Positions 62,389 to 64,000 of a stretch of 64,000 bases of DNA are shown piece after piece; the stretch's first letter is position 1, and every line of letters begins with the position of its first letter. The notes below the pieces were generated by a model, which had not been told where the DNA came from, made no database searches, and saw nothing but the letters and a program-made list of their open reading frames with translations. This DNA comes from Mycolicibacterium sp. P9-64. Lineage in GTDB: Bacteria; Actinomycetota; Actinomycetes; Mycobacteriales; Mycobacteriaceae. The stretch is from the NCBI RefSeq assembly GCF_008329605.1, contig NZ_NPKO01000002.1, positions 62,001 to 126,000 of the forward strand. The letters run 5' to 3'. The translations under genes were made by a program, and so were the position numbers.

Positions 62389-64000
62389 TCGGTCTCCTGC
62401 ATGGGGATTCGCACCCCGCGCTCGGCCGCGACGGCGGTGGCGTGCTCGTAACCGGCGTCGGCGTGCCGGATGACGCCCATGCCGGGGTCGTTGGTCAGCA
62501 CGCGAGCCAGCTTCTCCGCGGCCAGCGCGGTGCCGTCGGCGACGGAGACCTGACCGGCGTGGATGGAGCGACCCATGCCGACACCGCCGCCGTGGTGGAT
62601 CGAGACCCACGTGGCACCGGACGCGGTGTTGAGCAGTGCGTTGAGCAGCGGCCAGTCCGCAATGGCGTCCGAACCGTCGATCATCGCCTCGGTCTCGCGG
62701 TAGGGCGATGCCACCGAACCGGAGTCGAGGTGGTCGCGCCCGATGACGATGGGCGCCGAGAGTTCGCCGGAGGCGACCATCTCGTTGAACTTCAAACCGG
62801 CAAGGTGGCGTTCGCCGTAACCGAGCCAGCAGATGCGTGCGGGCAGGCCCTCGAACTCGACGCGCTCACCGGCCATGGTGATCCACCGACGCAGGTGCGC
62901 GTTGTCGGGGAACAGCTCGAGGATGGCCTTGTCGGTGGCCGCGATGTCCTTGGGGTCACCGGACAGGGCGGCCCAGCGGAACGGGCCGAGACCCTCCTCG
63001 AACTGCGGCCGGATGTAGGCGGGCACGAAGCCGGGGAAGTCGAAGGCGCGGTCGTAACCCGCCTTTCGGGCCTCGTCGCGGATCGAGTTGCCGTAGTCGA
63101 AGACCTCGGCACCCTTGTCGAGGAACCCGACCATGGCCGCGACCTGCTTGGCCATCGACTCCTGGGCCTGCTCGGTGAAGTAGACCGGATCCTTCTCCGC
63201 CATCTTCTTCATGTCCTCGAGCTCGATGCCGATCGGCAAGTAGGACAACGGGTCGTGCGCAGAAGTCTGGTCGGTGACGATGTCGATCGGGGCGTCACGC
63301 TCCAGCAACGCAGGGAAGATCTCCGCGGCATTGCCGACCACACCGATGGACAAGGCCCTCTTGGCATCTCGCGCCTCGATGGCCTTGGCGAGCGCGTCGT
63401 CGAGATCGGTGGCCTTGACGTCGAGGTAGCGCTTGGAGATGCGACGGTCGATGCGGGACTCGTCGACGTCGACGCATATCGCGACGCCCTCGTTCATCGT
63501 GACCGCCAACGGCTGCGCGCCACCCATCCCGCCGACCCCGCCGGTGAGGGTGATGGTGCCTGCCAGCGTGCCGCCGAACCGTTTCTTGGCGATGGCGCCG
63601 AACGTCTCGTAGGTGCCCTGCAGGATGCCCTGGGTGCCGATGTAGATCCAGGACCCCGCCGTCATCTGGCCGTACATCGTCAGCCCTGCGGCTTCCAGCT
63701 TGCGGAACTGCTCCCAGTTGGCCCAGTCGCCAACCAGATTCGAGTTCGCGATCAGCACGCGGGGTGCCCACACGTTGGTGCGGAAGACGCCGACGGGCTT
63801 GCCGGACTGCACCAGCATCGTCTCGTCGGCCTCGAGGCCGCGCAGGGTACGGACCAGCGCATCGAACGCCGGCCAGCTGCGTGCCGCGCGCCCGGTGCCG
63901 CCGTAGACGACGAGGTCGTCGGGGTGCTCGGCGACCTCGGGGTCGAGATTGTTCATCAACATGCGAAGGACGGCTTCCTGTTGCCAGCCCTTGCAGGTGA
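62385..64000 (-). CDS. hutU: urocanate hydratase, 5' end outside window
   Basis: The frame is open to the window edge, where [20 protein letters not shown] is the usual N-terminal region of urocanase, so about 15-20 residues are missing. [24 protein letters not shown] and [13 protein letters not shown] are NAD-binding and family motifs, and [11 protein letters not shown] lies near the end. It converts urocanate to imidazolonepropionate. It is the first visible gene of the hut operon; hutH is not in the window. Confidence 0.95.
   Translation of the reverse strand, partial: TCKGWQQEAVLRMLMNNLDPEVAEHPDDLVVYGGTGRAARSWPAFDALVRTLRGLEADETMLVQSGKPVGVFRTNVWAPRVLIANSNLVGDWANWEQFRKLEAAGLTMYGQMTAGSWIYIGTQGILQGTYETFGAIAKKRFGGTLAGTITLTGGVGGMGGAQPLAVTMNEGVAICVDVDESRIDRRISKRYLDVKATDLDDALAKAIEARDAKRALSIGVVGNAAEIFPALLERDAPIDIVTDQTSAHDPLSYLPIGIELEDMKKMAEKDPVYFTEQAQESMAKQVAAMVGFLDKGAEVFDYGNSIRDEARKAGYDRAFDFPGFVPAYIRPQFEEGLGPFRWAALSGDPKDIAATDKAILELFPDNAHLRRWITMAGERVEFEGLPARICWLGYGERHLAGLKFNEMVASGELSAPIVIGRDHLDSGSVASPYRETEAMIDGSDAIADWPLLNALLNTASGATWVSIHHGGGVGMGRSIHAGQVSVADGTALAAEKLARVLTNDPGMGVIRHADAGYEHATAVAAERGVRIPMQETE

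Overview
The window reads as chromosomal DNA of a fast-growing, environmental mycobacterium (Mycolicibacterium-like). The base composition is high in G+C. An MmpS/MmpL pair, a cutinase-type esterase, a DUF222/HNH (13E12-type) gene, an Ami1-like amidase remnant and many TetR/MarR regulators are all typical of that group. A histidine-utilisation operon and many catabolic genes fit a soil or water lifestyle. I recognised no rRNA, tRNA, CRISPR array, intact transposase or integrase.

Layout. 1-7.1 kb: the 3' part of an HD-domain gene and a convergent SDR gene are separated by a block holding a methyltransferase, two esterases, a TetR regulator and a Baeyer-Villiger-type monooxygenase. The block lies between two 53-bp direct repeats. 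7.5-17.8 kb: prfC, a DUF3516 helicase, an S9 peptidase, a TetR regulator divergent from a 2,2-dialkylglycine decarboxylase-like gene and a Nudix gene, a cutinase and a DUF1772 membrane protein. 17.9-21.7 kb: a MarR-MmpS-MmpL operon with overlapping genes. 22-31.4 kb: a class V PLP enzyme and divergent OhrR-like regulator, a polar amino acid ABC transporter whose ATPase starts with a five-unit tandem repeat, a hydroxyacid dehydrogenase, a nitroreductase, an NDH-2-like enzyme, a PHP phosphatase and nagB. 31.4-41.6 kb: a ROK regulator divergent from an APC permease, small secreted proteins including a 49-residue peptide, YggT, an HDAC-like hydrolase, a zinc ABC transporter with a probable Zur box, and an HNH gene. 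41.7-43.5 kb: a cluster of broken genes (amidase, SDR, alcohol dehydrogenase, TetR).

43.9-57.2 kb: a five-gene oligopeptide ABC transporter, a kinase/PLP-lyase fusion, a MocR-like regulator lacking its PLP lysine, a C45 acyltransferase-family hydrolase and a divergent M17 aminopeptidase. These look like one uptake-and-degradation module for a peptide or amide with an amino-alcohol part. The module lies between two 51-bp near-identical copies of the VOC/zwf 3' junction. The left copy continues into a fragment of hutI, so an old zwf-hutI locus appears to have collapsed there. 57.2-64 kb: zwf, then hutI, hutF, an M20 amidohydrolase and hutU (cut by the window end), the four hut genes joined by 4-bp overlaps.

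The most unusual pattern is that two unrelated catabolic blocks each sit between convergent genes and are each bordered by about 50-bp duplicates of that convergent junction, with no recombinase visible.
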